Source: Cerrena zonata (lineage: Eukaryota; Basidiomycota; Agaricomycetes; Polyporales; Cerrenaceae). Taken from it: 64,000 nucleotides of DNA. Below, piece by piece: positions 1 to 9,687 of the stretch. Where the stretch lies: NCBI GenBank assembly GCA_038087015.1, contig JASBNA010000056.1, positions 186,001 through 250,000 on the forward strand. The letters are read 5' to 3'. Both the position numbers and the translations under genes were made by a program. Position 1 is the stretch's first letter, and every line of letters begins with the position of its first letter. Under the pieces are notes generated by a model that was not told where the DNA came from, searched no databases, and worked only from the letters and a program-made list of their open reading frames with translations.

Positions 1-2572
1 ATCTTCTGAAAAAATTATTCAACATTTCACGTTCCTGTAAAACACTCAATGTTAAAGTTGGTTCGTATGTTAATGCACCAACAATGATGTTATTTATGTT
101 TACGTCAAAGGAAGTGTTTCTAACGAGCTGCTCTTCATTATTCACTGATTTAGCAACTTGTAAGAAACTGGTAATGATAGGTTGGATGAAATCGGATCCG
201 TAATTTTGCAACGATAAAATAAAAGTTTGAGCTAATTCAGCAGCAAAGATAATATCATTAAGGCCAATGGCATTCGATTCACTAGCAAGTATTATCTTAA
301 TTATATTGAAAAAATTTGATTGCAATTGAGGGTTTTTTATGAGTTCATCTTGACCAAAAATCAAGAAGTTCTGTAAGCATTGCGTAATTTCTTCAACGTA
401 CATCAATGCAATACCATCTTCAAAGGTTTCACAAAGGAAGCCAAAATTTTTCCACATTATTGGTGTTGTATATCTGACTAAGAAAGTAGAATTCTCCATC
501 AATTCGCATACTTCTGCTAAGAAATCATCAAGTCTATTAACTAAAACAAATTCAATGGCTGGTGAAAAAACTTCTTCTAATTTAGTACAAATTTCTTTTG
601 AATTCTCGAAAGAAAGTAGAACAGTGATCATTGTATTTAAAAATCCAATAGCTGCCATGACTTTTTCTGATTGATCTTCGTAGTCACCATTAAAATCGTC
701 AATATCGACTTTTGATGCTTCATTAATTTCATAAGCTAATCTCATAAATTGCTCAACTAGTTTAGTCATTAAATCCACACCAAAAGGTTGTAATTGTTCT
801 GAAAAATTTTCAACACATTCTTGCATAACTGCAGAAATTGCATCATTATCAAGTTCATTGGAAAGTTCTAATAATTTAGACATTGTTGGTAAAATTATGG
901 TAGATAAAACTTCTTGAAATTGAGGTAATCCTAAATAAGCTTGAATAGCTAATGCACATTGTAAATTAACTGGTAAACTTGAATTTTCATCAGTGTTAAA
1001 ATTATTCAATATACCATGAAATAAAATTGATAAACTTTCATTATCTTTTAATTCTAAATCAGAGAATTTTGAGCAAATATCTAAAGTTTCTGCTTTTAAA
1101 AAATCGAATTTTGAAGTTAAATTTGGAAAAACTAAATTAGTTAAAAATGGTTCCATTTGGGAATAATAAGGAGATGAAGGAATAACCACATAATGAGAGA
1201 TTCCACCAATTAATTTTAAAGCACCATCTTTCTTTTTAGCAATTTCCAAAGTTTCTGGTTGTTCTTGTAAACTACTCAATTGTTTATATGCAAAAGTAAT
1301 AATTGGTTCCAAAGTTGTATTTCTACGCTTATCAACAAAAGTAACCAATAAGCCTAAAGCAGCAGCATCTGGAGTGTCTAAACCATCATAAATATCAAAA
1401 TTTGAATGAATATATTCATGAGGATCATTCTCAAAAATTTCTAAGATATGATCAGAAGGACATAATAAAGGATAAATTAAATGAGAAACCAAATTTTCAA
1501 AATAGGGTTTTATAAGAAGCCAAGTCTTTTTTTGAGTTACACCATGACTTAAAAATTGTAAAAGATGGTAAAGATTTGAAGAAGACAACCACCTTTGATT
1601 ATGACACCATTGTTCAATAATTGATAAATAAGTATTAAGTATTTGAGGAATGAAATCATCTAGAAACATATTATAAAAATCTTTATAATTAAAATTTCTT
1701 GATAAACTTTTAGATGAATACCTAGTGAAAAGTCTATTTAAATTTGCAACTGACCATTTATAACATTTTGAAATTTGTAAGAAATTTTTTTCTTGTTCAC
1801 TAGCATTGGAATTAGTAACATATTCTGGAGGAGACATATTAGTAATTGAACAATGAAATTCAGCCCAACTAGTTAACAATTCTCTTGTTTGTAAAGGGTG
1901 AGGTAAATCATAATAAGTAACAAATTTATAAGCTTTTAAAATTAATTTTAATATTTCTGAAGTAAATTCAGTAATATTTTCATGATGAGCAAGAATTGAA
2001 TTCCCAATATCAAGTAAATGAGGGAAAACTTGAATAATTATTGGATCCAATTCTTGTCTATCTTCATTAGTAACCCATCTAAATTTTCTTAAAATTTCAG
2101 TAAAACATAATAATCCAGTATATAAATGAGAAAATTCTTCATCATTCATCGAATTGTTAGGAACTTGTTTCAATAAATCACAAGTAGTCATTAAAATATT
2201 ATCCCAATTTTTTGGATATTCATTACTCACTAAAACTCTCAAAACTGGAATCAATTGTTGTTTAGTATTATAATCACTGGCAACTAAAACCGGTAATATT
2301 CTATCTTTAATCACTGGTTTCTCATCTTCATCTATCTTATTTGGACTATTCTGAGACCAATTCTTAATAACTCGATTCTTAAAAAATACTGCAGCTGCTT
2401 TTCTAATTGCTGGATCAATTCCTTCTCCAGTCGACGCAATTATATCAAGACATCCTCCAAGAAAACCAGGAGTAATCACTAAACGACGAAGCTCTGCCTC
2501 GGCTTGTGTTCTAACCGATTGATCTGCTTGTAGAGTTGCAGAGAAACATTGCAATAAGAATTGAGCATCCAT
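1..2572 (-). CDS. NMD5: Importin-beta family nuclear transport receptor, importin-7/8 type (NMD5-like), 3' end outside window
   Basis: A karyopherin that carries cargo proteins into the nucleus with Ran-GTP. The ATG at 2572 opens a frame that runs without a stop to position 1, giving 857 codons. The N-terminus (MDAQFLLQCFSATLQ, then PGFLGGCLDII and an A-A-V-F-F-K-N-R motif) is the importin-beta N-terminal Ran-binding region as found in Nmd5 and Sxm1. The rest reads as helical HEAT-type repeats. Nmd5 is about 1050 residues, so roughly the last 190 should lie beyond the left edge, including the usual acidic C-terminal part. NMD5 is preferred over its paralogue SXM1 because the neighbours include SGM1, MET5, HIR3 and PMT4, whose S. 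cerevisiae orthologues lie close to NMD5 on chromosome X. Family is secure; the choice of paralogue is inference. Confidence 0.75.
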   Translation of the reverse strand, partial: MDAQFLLQCFSATLQADQSVRTQAEAELRRLVITPGFLGGCLDIIASTGEGIDPAIRKAAAVFFKNRVIKNWSQNSPNKIDEDEKPVIKDRILPVLVASDYNTKQQLIPVLRVLVSNEYPKNWDNILMTTCDLLKQVPNNSMNDEEFSHLYTGLLCFTEILRKFRWVTNEDRQELDPIIIQVFPHLLDIGNSILAHHENITEFTSEILKLILKAYKFVTYYDLPHPLQTRELLTSWAEFHCSITNMSPPEYVTNSNASEQEKNFLQISKCYKWSVANLNRLFTRYSSKSLSRNFNYKDFYNMFLDDFIPQILNTYLSIIEQWCHNQRWLSSSNLYHLLQFLSHGVTQKKTWLLIKPYFENLVSHLIYPLLCPSDHILEIFENDPHEYIHSNFDIYDGLDTPDAAALGLLVTFVDKRRNTTLEPIITFAYKQLSSLQEQPETLEIAKKKDGALKLIGGISHYVVIPSSPYYSQMEPFLTNLVFPNLTSKFDFLKAETLDICSKFSDLELKDNESLSILFHGILNNFNTDENSSLPVNLQCALAIQAYLGLPQFQEVLSTIILPTMSKLLELSNELDNDAISAVMQECVENFSEQLQPFGVDLMTKLVEQFMRLAYEINEASKVDIDDFNGDYEDQSEKVMAAIGFLNTMITVLLSFENSKEICTKLEEVFSPAIEFVLVNRLDDFLAEVCELMENSTFLVRYTTPIMWKNFGFLCETFEDGIALMYVEEITQCLQNFLIFGQDELIKNPQLQSNFFNIIKIILASESNAIGLNDIIFAAELAQTFILSLQNYGSDFIQPIITSFLQVAKSVNNEEQLVRNTSFDVNINNIIVGALTYEPTLTLSVLQEREMLNNFFRR

Positions 2573-2961
2573 GATAACAGTTTAGTCTTTATTACACGTA
2601 CAAAGTCTTTCCAAACCAGCAGAACTATCTCTAGATACCTTGGAAGTGGATCCCCTAACAAATCTCCAACTTTCGTGGTGGTTTATACCATACAATCACT
2701 ATAAAGTCAATCATGAAAACTTTTTTAAATCTCTTCATTGACTAAATTTTTTTTTCCAGCTTCAAAATTCCTGCACATTTGCAGCTCGCACCAAAAAAAG
2801 ACATCAACGACAGAATCTGATTCCTTTGGACCTCAATGCTAGATTGTTATAGTTAAGCACTGGTACTTGGCCGGGGAGGCACGGTTAGTAAAATAAGGCT
2901 TGATCTTGGGAGTTGTTTAAGCAAGGCTTGACGGATGGAAAAAAAAAAAAAATTAGACTCA
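2573..2961. other. Intergenic region, NMD5 promoter side
   Basis: About 390 bp between the NMD5 start codon and the 3' end of the tRNA gene. It holds T-rich and A-rich tracts, including a 12-14 base A-run near 2939-2952 that on the minus strand is the T-run expected as RNA polymerase III terminator just after the tRNA. No supported reading frame. Confidence 0.6.
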
Positions 2962-3032
2962 TGCAAGAACCGGGAATCGAACCCGGGGCCCAACAATGGG
3001 AACGTTGGATTTTACCACTAAACTACTCTTGC
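2962..3032 (-). tRNA. tRNA-Gly (anticodon CCC)
   Basis: The reverse strand folds as a 71-nt cloverleaf. The acceptor stem GCAAGAG pairs with the 3' strand UUCUUGC, followed by discriminator A. The D-arm contains UAGUGGUAAAA (A box). The anticodon stem CAACG/UGUUG encloses the 7-nt loop UUCCCAU, giving anticodon CCC. The T-arm is CCGGG-UUCGAUU-CCCGG (B box). No intron. It closely resembles S. cerevisiae tRNA-Gly(CCC). A T-run follows the 3' end on the transcribed strand. The retroelement-like region starts a few hundred bases upstream of this gene, the usual neighbourhood for yeast retroelements. Confidence 0.95.
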
Positions 3033-4277
3033 CAAAAGTCAAACTCCGTTATCGTCTTTGATGAATATAAGGTGGTCACTTTCATCCGTATTTATTTGTA
3101 TTCTTGTAAAAAATATACGTGAAAAAAAAAAAAAAGACGAATTTACTATCTTTAACAACACAGAGAAGATAAGCATTGTCCTTGTATAAATATGATTGTT
3201 CTTGTTTAAAGATGGCACGCTTCACAAAGATATTTTACCAATTTCAAATTGTAAAGCTGCGTGAACAAGCTCTTTGGTCGAACCGTCATCACTAATTCAT
3301 CCATCACTACTATACCCTAGTATGGAGGTTTTCGGGGGTTCCAGTACCTATCGACTCCATTTTCAAACTCCCCTCATCACTTCACCAGATTTTACAAAGG
3401 CAGAACAACATTATGTCGAAGCCTGGGAAACACTCGCCAAACCACATATCAAAGAAAACTTCAACCCTCTACCTCACACTGGATACACTTAAGATGAACA
3501 CAATGCACTCATGACACAACCAGATTCGGCTTCTGAAAATCTTCCGACGAGTAGACCGGACTTTTTTCAAAAGACGAGCTATAAACTTCAACTTCACAAG
3601 TAACAGAACAAGGAACTTGGGCCTAAAAGCTCTCAGCACTCAATTCCTGCTCGGGTGATCAATGGAAAAGTTTTGGATACATATCAAAACATGCTATTTC
3701 TACCTAGACGTCAACTCCGACACCTTTCATATTTTCTCAAACTCTGGACATTTGTGAGTGAGCCAGAAAGTCTGTTTTGCGGTCGCCAGATAGGACCTTT
3801 CCTCGGGACTGTCTTCCAGACCTGCTTCTCCCCGTCTAATTAGAGTGTCATTCAACTTCGCTCATTTGGAAATACGGCAAATATCCATCACCACATCCCC
3901 CACCACCGAGAACTTGGTCACTTTTTATTGCCAACAGTTCTTTGAACACCAAGCTACTCCAAACTGTGAATAGATACCACCTGATCCTTTTAAAAGTCCA
4001 GAACTTATGCAGAGGCAGGAGTCAGATAGCCTTCCTGCGCTACGCAAATCGGCTGCGAAAAATTTGGGATCTCACTATATTTCGGCTCTCAATCTATAAA
4101 CTAAACTAAGTAGTTCTTCTGGGACTCACACCAACAACCACCATCGACTCTACCACTCACACCACCTCAAACATCTCGAATAAACATAGTATTTCCCATT
4201 CCAGGTATATTATAGTGAATAACTATTAGATATATAGTGATATACGTAAGAAAAAAAAAAGAAAAAAAAAACATATT
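3033..4277. other. Non-coding stretch with degenerate reading frame upstream of the Gag-like gene
   Basis: About 1.2 kb between the tRNA and the zinc-knuckle gene. One plus-strand frame stays mostly open from 3274 to 3843, broken only by stops at 3490-3492 and 3601-3603. Its short peptides match nothing I recognise. The base composition is more even than in the flanking promoters. The last 60 bases end in two A-runs just before the ATG at 4278. It may be the 5' untranslated part or a decayed 5' portion of the same element; neither can be shown from this sequence. Confidence 0.3.
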
Positions 4278-6284
4278 ATGTCAACTACTGACCCAAACAA
4301 TTCTTTAAATTCAACTCAGTTCACTGCCATCGATTCTACCAAGCACGCTTCACCTTCTAAAGTTGATCCTGAGCCAAACATCGATCCAGAAAGCCCTATG
4401 GTTCTTGATGATCGTGAAACCGTCCCTCAACAACCCATTGAGAATTCTTCACCAAAACCTACTCAAATCGACTCTTTCGAGGCTCAAAATGACTGCCCTG
4501 AAGCAGGCAACAATCGTATGGATACTTCAGATCTGAGTGACTATCCTGGGTTTGATACGTCGCCTCCAAAACTGGCCACTAACAACATTAATTCGTTAGT
4601 TATCAAATCAAATTCCGGTAATAACACTACTACATCGGATATCACCTACTCCTTTTCCGAGGGTTTATATGATTCTCCAGAAGAAGCTAAATCTCCATCC
4701 TCTAGTTTAGTTTTACAAGAAGAAACTAAAAGAAGACAAGAAAATGGCATTGTTGTTCCAGACAATTTGAAAAGTCCATATAAAACTTCCCCAGTCTCTG
4801 CTGTGGAACAACAGGGACCACTTTGGAGTGATGTTGCATCCTCGAGCCAATCAAAACACTATTCAAAAGACAATACTTCGTTTGAAGACAACCGTGCCAC
4901 TCAACATGGTTCGAAATACTTGCAACGCCTTAGGTCCGCTCGTAGTCGTTATCCCTGGATCGGTTTATCCACTGAAAACAAAGACCCAAAAGATTTAGAT
5001 AAAGAGATTTTTGAAGTCATTTATAGATTCTCTTCAACCAAAGAAATCACTTCAGAGATTGTCAATTTCCATGAAAAGTATCCAAAGTTGGTTGAACAAT
5101 TCGATTTTGAATTCAAAAGCTCTCGCTATTTTTTGGAGAGATTTGCTTCTAAGAAAAATAGATGGCAAGAATATCAGGGATTAAAATCTCTTCCGACCTC
5201 AGTTATCTATCGATATTTGACTCGTGATTCTTTAGAATTGAATGGGGAATTTGCTTTTGATCCTCCTCCAAATTTCCCTCATTATACGGACCCAGCTGAA
5301 GTCACTTCGGCTCTATTAAACGCCCATGAAAAGGAAATGGAAATCAAACATCAACAGTTGGAAGATATGAAAAGAGCTGTTGAAAAACAGCTTACTTTGG
5401 TTCACCAACTTCAATCCGGGATCAGGATTTTTCGTGGTCAATTAGGTAATCAACCAAAGCAATCTGCTTCAAATGTTTCCAGTGATTACAATGAAGCCTT
5501 ACAAAAACTCAAAGAAGCTCAAACCGAACTTTTCAAGATAAGAGCTCGTTTAAACAGAGAAATCATTCTTTGTTTAAACATCTCCGAGATTAAGCAAGTA
5601 ATCTTTAGAGCCAAAGACAATAAACAATGGTCTGTTCGTTATTGTTGCACTTACCGTGACTCTTATAAGGCAAACCCCAAGAACAAAGCTTTGGAAGGCG
5701 ATTTTCCCACGGAATATCAACAACAACAAGATCAAATCCAACATTATAATGGCTTAATTATTAACCTTCCAAAAATGAATAATGGTTCTTCAAAAACTGA
5801 TAAAAGAATCAAAAAGTGTGATTACAGTTTCACAATCCAACTCAACGCCAAAAAGAGTGTTCTTTTTCAGATCACCACCTCTCCAAATATTCGGCCAGAT
5901 ACTTTCCTCAACAATATCATTGCAAACATGGATATCCGCCCAACTTTTTCCATATTGGAAACGAGACCCATTGCTATCAACAATTTCACCCACTCTGATT
6001 TTTCCCACATCGTTTCGTATGGCATCATATACCTCGAACTGAATGATTTGCCAGCCAAATCATGGAACAAAAACAATCAAACTGGTAAATTTGTGATTAA
6101 ATCCAAAATTCACCATTGCAGTTTCTGCAGCCTGTTAGAACACTCAAGAGATACTTGTCTTAAACAAAAATGCCACAGATGTTTCCAACCAGGCCATATT
6201 GGACCAAATTGTCCCAGAAAGGGCAATCACTTGAAGTCTCAACAACCAAAACCTCAAATGATTTTCAAATCCCAAAAAAACTAG
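4278..6284 (+). CDS. Gag-like / LINE ORF1-like protein with two CCHC zinc knuckles
   Basis: 668 codons from an ATG preceded by A-runs. The first 200 residues are Ser/Pro/Asp-rich and disordered. A charged helical part follows (around residues 330-430), then a basic C-terminus with two adjacent zinc knuckles of C-x2-C-x4-H-x4-C spacing: CSFCSLLEHSRDTC and CHRCFQPGHIGPNC. This order (disordered head, coiled part, paired knuckles, basic tail) is typical of nucleic-acid-binding Gag or ORF1 proteins, such as those of Tad/Zorro-type LINEs. The stop follows a run of seven A (about 6274-6280). With one more A the frame would continue to 6457, and a third frame then stays open to about 6632, so the true C-terminus may be longer. 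No endonuclease or reverse transcriptase frame is present. It is either ORF1 of a truncated element or a domesticated Gag. Confidence 0.65.
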   Translation: MSTTDPNNSLNSTQFTAIDSTKHASPSKVDPEPNIDPESPMVLDDRETVPQQPIENSSPKPTQIDSFEAQNDCPEAGNNRMDTSDLSDYPGFDTSPPKLATNNINSLVIKSNSGNNTTTSDITYSFSEGLYDSPEEAKSPSSSLVLQEETKRRQENGIVVPDNLKSPYKTSPVSAVEQQGPLWSDVASSSQSKHYSKDNTSFEDNRATQHGSKYLQRLRSARSRYPWIGLSTENKDPKDLDKEIFEVIYRFSSTKEITSEIVNFHEKYPKLVEQFDFEFKSSRYFLERFASKKNRWQEYQGLKSLPTSVIYRYLTRDSLELNGEFAFDPPPNFPHYTDPAEVTSALLNAHEKEMEIKHQQLEDMKRAVEKQLTLVHQLQSGIRIFRGQLGNQPKQSASNVSSDYNEALQKLKEAQTELFKIRARLNREIILCLNISEIKQVIFRAKDNKQWSVRYCCTYRDSYKANPKNKALEGDFPTEYQQQQDQIQHYNGLIINLPKMNNGSSKTDKRIKKCDYSFTIQLNAKKSVLFQITTSPNIRPDTFLNNIIANMDIRPTFSILETRPIAINNFTHSDFSHIVSYGIIYLELNDLPAKSWNKNNQTGKFVIKSKIHHCSFCSLLEHSRDTCLKQKCHRCFQPGHIGPNCPRKGNHLKSQQPKPQMIFKSQKN

Positions 6285-7180
6285 CTCCAATAAGAGAGGA
6301 GCAAATAACAACAACTCCTTTTCTACCAAATCACCAACCGTTTTTTGTCCTTTCATCTGCTCTCTCTGATGAAAATGCTGAAGAAACTACCCAAAGCTAT
6401 CATATTAGAAACCCTCAAGGAGAATCCACTCGTACATTAAACACCTCAGACACCTAAAAAAAGAGAGTCCATCCATAATCACAGATTTAATCCACTTTCT
6501 CCTTCCAAAACCCTTCACCTGCGAGCTTCAACTAATTCCCAAAATATCAACAAAAACTCCACTAAATCTATAACTAACATTTTTACTAGGCCATTCATTT
6601 CAAAAACTTTCCCATCCATCGCCTCTTTCAACTGATCTTCCCAATGAGTTGTAGTTGTTTACACTTCCCTTTAAGAAAAACTTAAAGCTTGACTTAATAT
6701 ATAAACCAATCCGCCACCATTCCATATTAATCTGTATATGTTTGGTTTGACTGCGTGTAATACAATTGTCTGTTTTGAGACTTATGAATGTTTAGTAGCC
6801 ATATAGAGCGCACTCTGGCACTAAAACAGGGCCCTAAAACAGTTTAAGCATCGAATCTAGTACTTTTTTTTGGCAGTATAGGCCTTATCGTCCAGGCTTC
6901 ATACATGTAATTTTGTTTCGTAGTTGTTACTTAATTGAAGGGTACACGAAATTTGCAGCTTTTTGCAGCTTTTCATGAAAAACCTTGATACTACTTTTTT
7001 TCGGCCCTTATCATACTAACAATAATACACATATATATTAATCTTTTTAAATGGGAAACTACTTACGTGCACACATTACTCCACCTGTTTAATACTTAAT
7101 ATGTGTATTAATACATCGAACATGTATTATTTTGTATCAGGTTTTGCACCCCTGAGAGTTGCCCAAAGGAATAATGTTGA
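6285..7180. other. 3' flank of the Gag-like gene; probable decayed element tail
   Basis: About 900 bp. Up to about 6632 different plus frames remain open in succession (6285-6457 in one, then to 6632 in another) with Ser/Asn/Pro-rich peptides, as expected for a Gag tail interrupted by one-base losses at A-runs. Beyond 6640 I see only AT-rich sequence, with no reverse-transcriptase motifs and no recognisable LTR. The last 75 bases (7108-7180) are homologous to the coding tail of the second nuclease-kinase copy but lie out of frame here. Confidence 0.4.
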
Positions 7181-9214
7181 CTAATCGTCACCACCGCTTT
7201 CTTCGTTCCTAAAAAAATATTTAAGATCATGAATGTCGTCCAAGTTATCGTACTTGGGCTCCCGATTCTTAGCATGAGAGAAGTCCAAGAATACAATATT
7301 GCCATCGGCAATTCTGCAGTTTCTCGTTGCAATATCGTGATGCTGGATTCCGAGATCCCCCATCAATTCGAGTTGTCTGCATCCATTTTCAACCATTGAC
7401 TTGGTGATTCTGGCCTCATCTTCCTCGATGTACGACAATAATAAGTAGAATCCCTCGATAGGGTCCAGGTCTTTGACATTCATGCGAAATCCTCCATAGT
7501 AATAAAGAGTAGGAGTGTGGATTTTCTCTTCAGCAGTTGCATTGTGTTTTGCAATCAGTTCGTAACAGGATGCTTCTTTGAGGAAATCTTGAATGCAAAT
7601 ATTGATCTCCTTCATGGTTGGATTCGGCCACCCATCGAGTCTAGCAACAACATCCGGAATGAAAAGCTTCATGACCACCAGATCACAGTTCGTGTCTTTG
7701 AGAACTCCATTAAAGAATGGGAAAAACTTGCAAAGTAAGTCCACCTGGAACTTATAGACATGTCTCCGGTGTCCTTGTCCTTGTAATACTTCAAACCCGG
7801 TCCATGATTCACATTCACCTTCAACATGAGAATGGCTCTTTTGGGGGTTAATATTACGATTAGCATTTCCTTCTCCGGCAAGTGATTCCTCTATTCCAGT
7901 TCTATGTGACTTATTGTCAACATCCTTTCTCACAGCTTTTATAAAAGCACTAACAGTTTCCTTTTGTCTTTCAGCATGAAGCTTTTCTTCTTCGGCAGAT
8001 TCAAAGAAGAGCCAGGCTAAGAATGCTGCTTGCACCGTTATACCCACGTTGCTCAATGTGACTAATCTGTAGCGAAGCGGGATCACTACTTCAGGTTCAG
8101 CCGTAAGCTCTTTTGATAGCTCACCAATTTCTATGAAAAGGGAGTGGTGGAAATTAGTTACTATCGCACGAGTAGTATTACAAGCGATGAAGTACCTGCC
8201 TACTTGCCTTATGATTGACTTAAAAGCGTCGCTTGATTCATCAATTCCATCTTTGATCAAGTCACTAAAACCAGGACCCTGGAGTCCAACAGCTACTAAT
8301 GGGACGTTGTTCTTGCAATAAAGCATGTCCGGTATACCACTGAAGTCCGACAGTCGAATGCTGCCACTAAACTGGCTGTCACTAGTCCTGTGATGTGTAT
8401 ATACTTCGATAGGATGACCTGCAACAGAAAGAAATTTGGTGGTTGGATACCCAATGTAATTTTGAAAAAGTTCAAGACACCCGGCTTCATTTACTGGTAG
8501 ATACCAAAAAGGCTCTAATGAAAGTACCAGGCGGATTCTCCACCATTGGTCTTCACAGTTACTTTCATCTGAATTCAACACGGCTGCTCTAAAACACCGC
8601 TGGAACGTTTTTAATTTGCTCAAACTTTGATCACTTAATTCAGTTTCAAAAGAAAACACGAAGTTAGATAACCTGCTGTTAGATATAGAGCCATGGACAC
8701 TCAGAACTGTATTTATGCCAATGCTTTCGAACTCAAGCGCCAATTGAATAATAAAAAATGGGAATGCCGTATTAGCAAGAAGTTGTAAATCAATATCGTC
8801 TGAGGTGTCTATCTGGCTTATTAATTTGGACTTAATCTTATACCTTTCGCGAGGACTCATCATTTTCAATAATTCATGTGTGACGCTGTTGATGTATATC
8901 AAACGCTCACGAGGATACTTCTTTTTCAATAACTCGTGCGTGGATGCTTTGACAAACTCAATTCTTTCAGAAGGAGTATAACCGGTGATAGGGATAGAGC
9001 TGACATACACTAACCTATGGTCATTTAACTGGTTGTTCTCGGACCTTCGGCTTCGATACCTTTCCATCATATCTTCAGGAGGAATGTAGTTGACGTAAAC
9101 AATTTTGTCGGAAGGAAAGATCTCCATCAATTTTTCGGGTGGGATGTTGTAATCATACTCACTAAGCTCGTCGCCTTGACTTTTCAAGATCTTAGCATAG
9201 TACTTTGAATTCAT
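7181..9214 (-). CDS. Nuclease-fold plus protein-kinase-like fusion protein, copy 1 (intact frame, nuclease motif lost)
   Basis: 677 codons from ATG 9214. Residues 1-130 form a header with a repeated pattern: KIVYVNYIP, RLVYVSSIP and RLIYINSVT, each followed by a helical piece ending near PSD or PRER. Residues about 240-400 match a PD-(D/E)XK nuclease-fold region: D296 (PDML) is kept, but the E-x-K position reads G310-L-Q312. Residues about 470-665 are kinase-like: lysine K516 (VVMK), catalytic loop HHDIATRN with D627 and N632, and LDFS with D644 in the DFG position. The closest relative is the gene at 53949-56128, about 45 kb away on the same strand. Compared with that copy, this one stops about 35 residues early through a TAG where the other has TAT. 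Kinase plus restriction-nuclease-like fusions are known among Crinkler-type effector families; a link to those is inference. Function unknown. Confidence 0.7.
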   Translation of the reverse strand: MNSKYYAKILKSQGDELSEYDYNIPPEKLMEIFPSDKIVYVNYIPPEDMMERYRSRRSENNQLNDHRLVYVSSIPITGYTPSERIEFVKASTHELLKKKYPRERLIYINSVTHELLKMMSPRERYKIKSKLISQIDTSDDIDLQLLANTAFPFFIIQLALEFESIGINTVLSVHGSISNSRLSNFVFSFETELSDQSLSKLKTFQRCFRAAVLNSDESNCEDQWWRIRLVLSLEPFWYLPVNEAGCLELFQNYIGYPTTKFLSVAGHPIEVYTHHRTSDSQFSGSIRLSDFSGIPDMLYCKNNVPLVAVGLQGPGFSDLIKDGIDESSDAFKSIIRQVGRYFIACNTTRAIVTNFHHSLFIEIGELSKELTAEPEVVIPLRYRLVTLSNVGITVQAAFLAWLFFESAEEEKLHAERQKETVSAFIKAVRKDVDNKSHRTGIEESLAGEGNANRNINPQKSHSHVEGECESWTGFEVLQGQGHRRHVYKFQVDLLCKFFPFFNGVLKDTNCDLVVMKLFIPDVVARLDGWPNPTMKEINICIQDFLKEASCYELIAKHNATAEEKIHTPTLYYYGGFRMNVKDLDPIEGFYLLLSYIEEDEARITKSMVENGCRQLELMGDLGIQHHDIATRNCRIADGNIVFLDFSHAKNREPKYDNLDDIHDLKYFFRNEESGGDD

Positions 9215-9687
9215 GTTTTCTCTTGAATGAGCTGTTATTGTGAAATGATTCAGTTGAATTAGGTTCTTTATAGACTCTTGTGATTTGTGGTAAGTTTATG
9301 TTTGCAACTAAAATCAAAAAAAATACTCTGCTTCGGCTGCGAAAAGCGCAAAAATAATCAACATTGCGCCTTTCATAAGATATCAGCCAAAGAGAAAGTA
9401 GGTAAGAATGTAGTGAAAACGAAGAAACGGCTTTACGAAGCAAAGCCTTCTTGCAAGGATCCCAGGTACAAGTTTGGGAGGTAAGTGAGATATCAGGTCA
9501 TATCACGATTTTAAAGAATCTTAGGCTATCAACTCACATTAGAAGGATTTGTCACTATTTCAAAAACTGTACGGTAGAAGTGCTACTAGTCGGCTTCTTA
9601 GCTTATAAATATACAATAAATATCATTTACAGTAGATGTATACATTAAATTATTTTTAGTATTAGTCTATTTACTAGTTATTGCAAA
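9215..9687. other. Intergenic region containing the copy-1 upstream element
   Basis: About 470 bp between the start of the nuclease-kinase gene and the 3' end of UTP9. The first 130 bp resemble the upstream region of the second copy. The rest is AT-rich with nothing recognised; short frames here have no coding character. Confidence 0.5.
9273..9345 (-). promoter_or_regulatory. 73-bp upstream element shared by both nuclease-kinase copies (copy 1)
   Basis: This block matches 56188-56259 upstream of copy 2 with only about three substitutions and a one-base length difference at one end, while sequence between it and the ATG has diverged. It includes GACTCTTGTGATTTGTGG, an 8-base A-run and a GCTTCGG core (plus-strand orientation). 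It lies about 60-130 bp upstream of the ATG, where a promoter core is expected. Function is inferred from conservation only. Confidence 0.6.

Noticed and set aside
3274..3843. Possible pseudogene in one plus-strand frame with two stops
   Set aside because: Open stretches are short and no protein family is recognisable; kept only as a region note.
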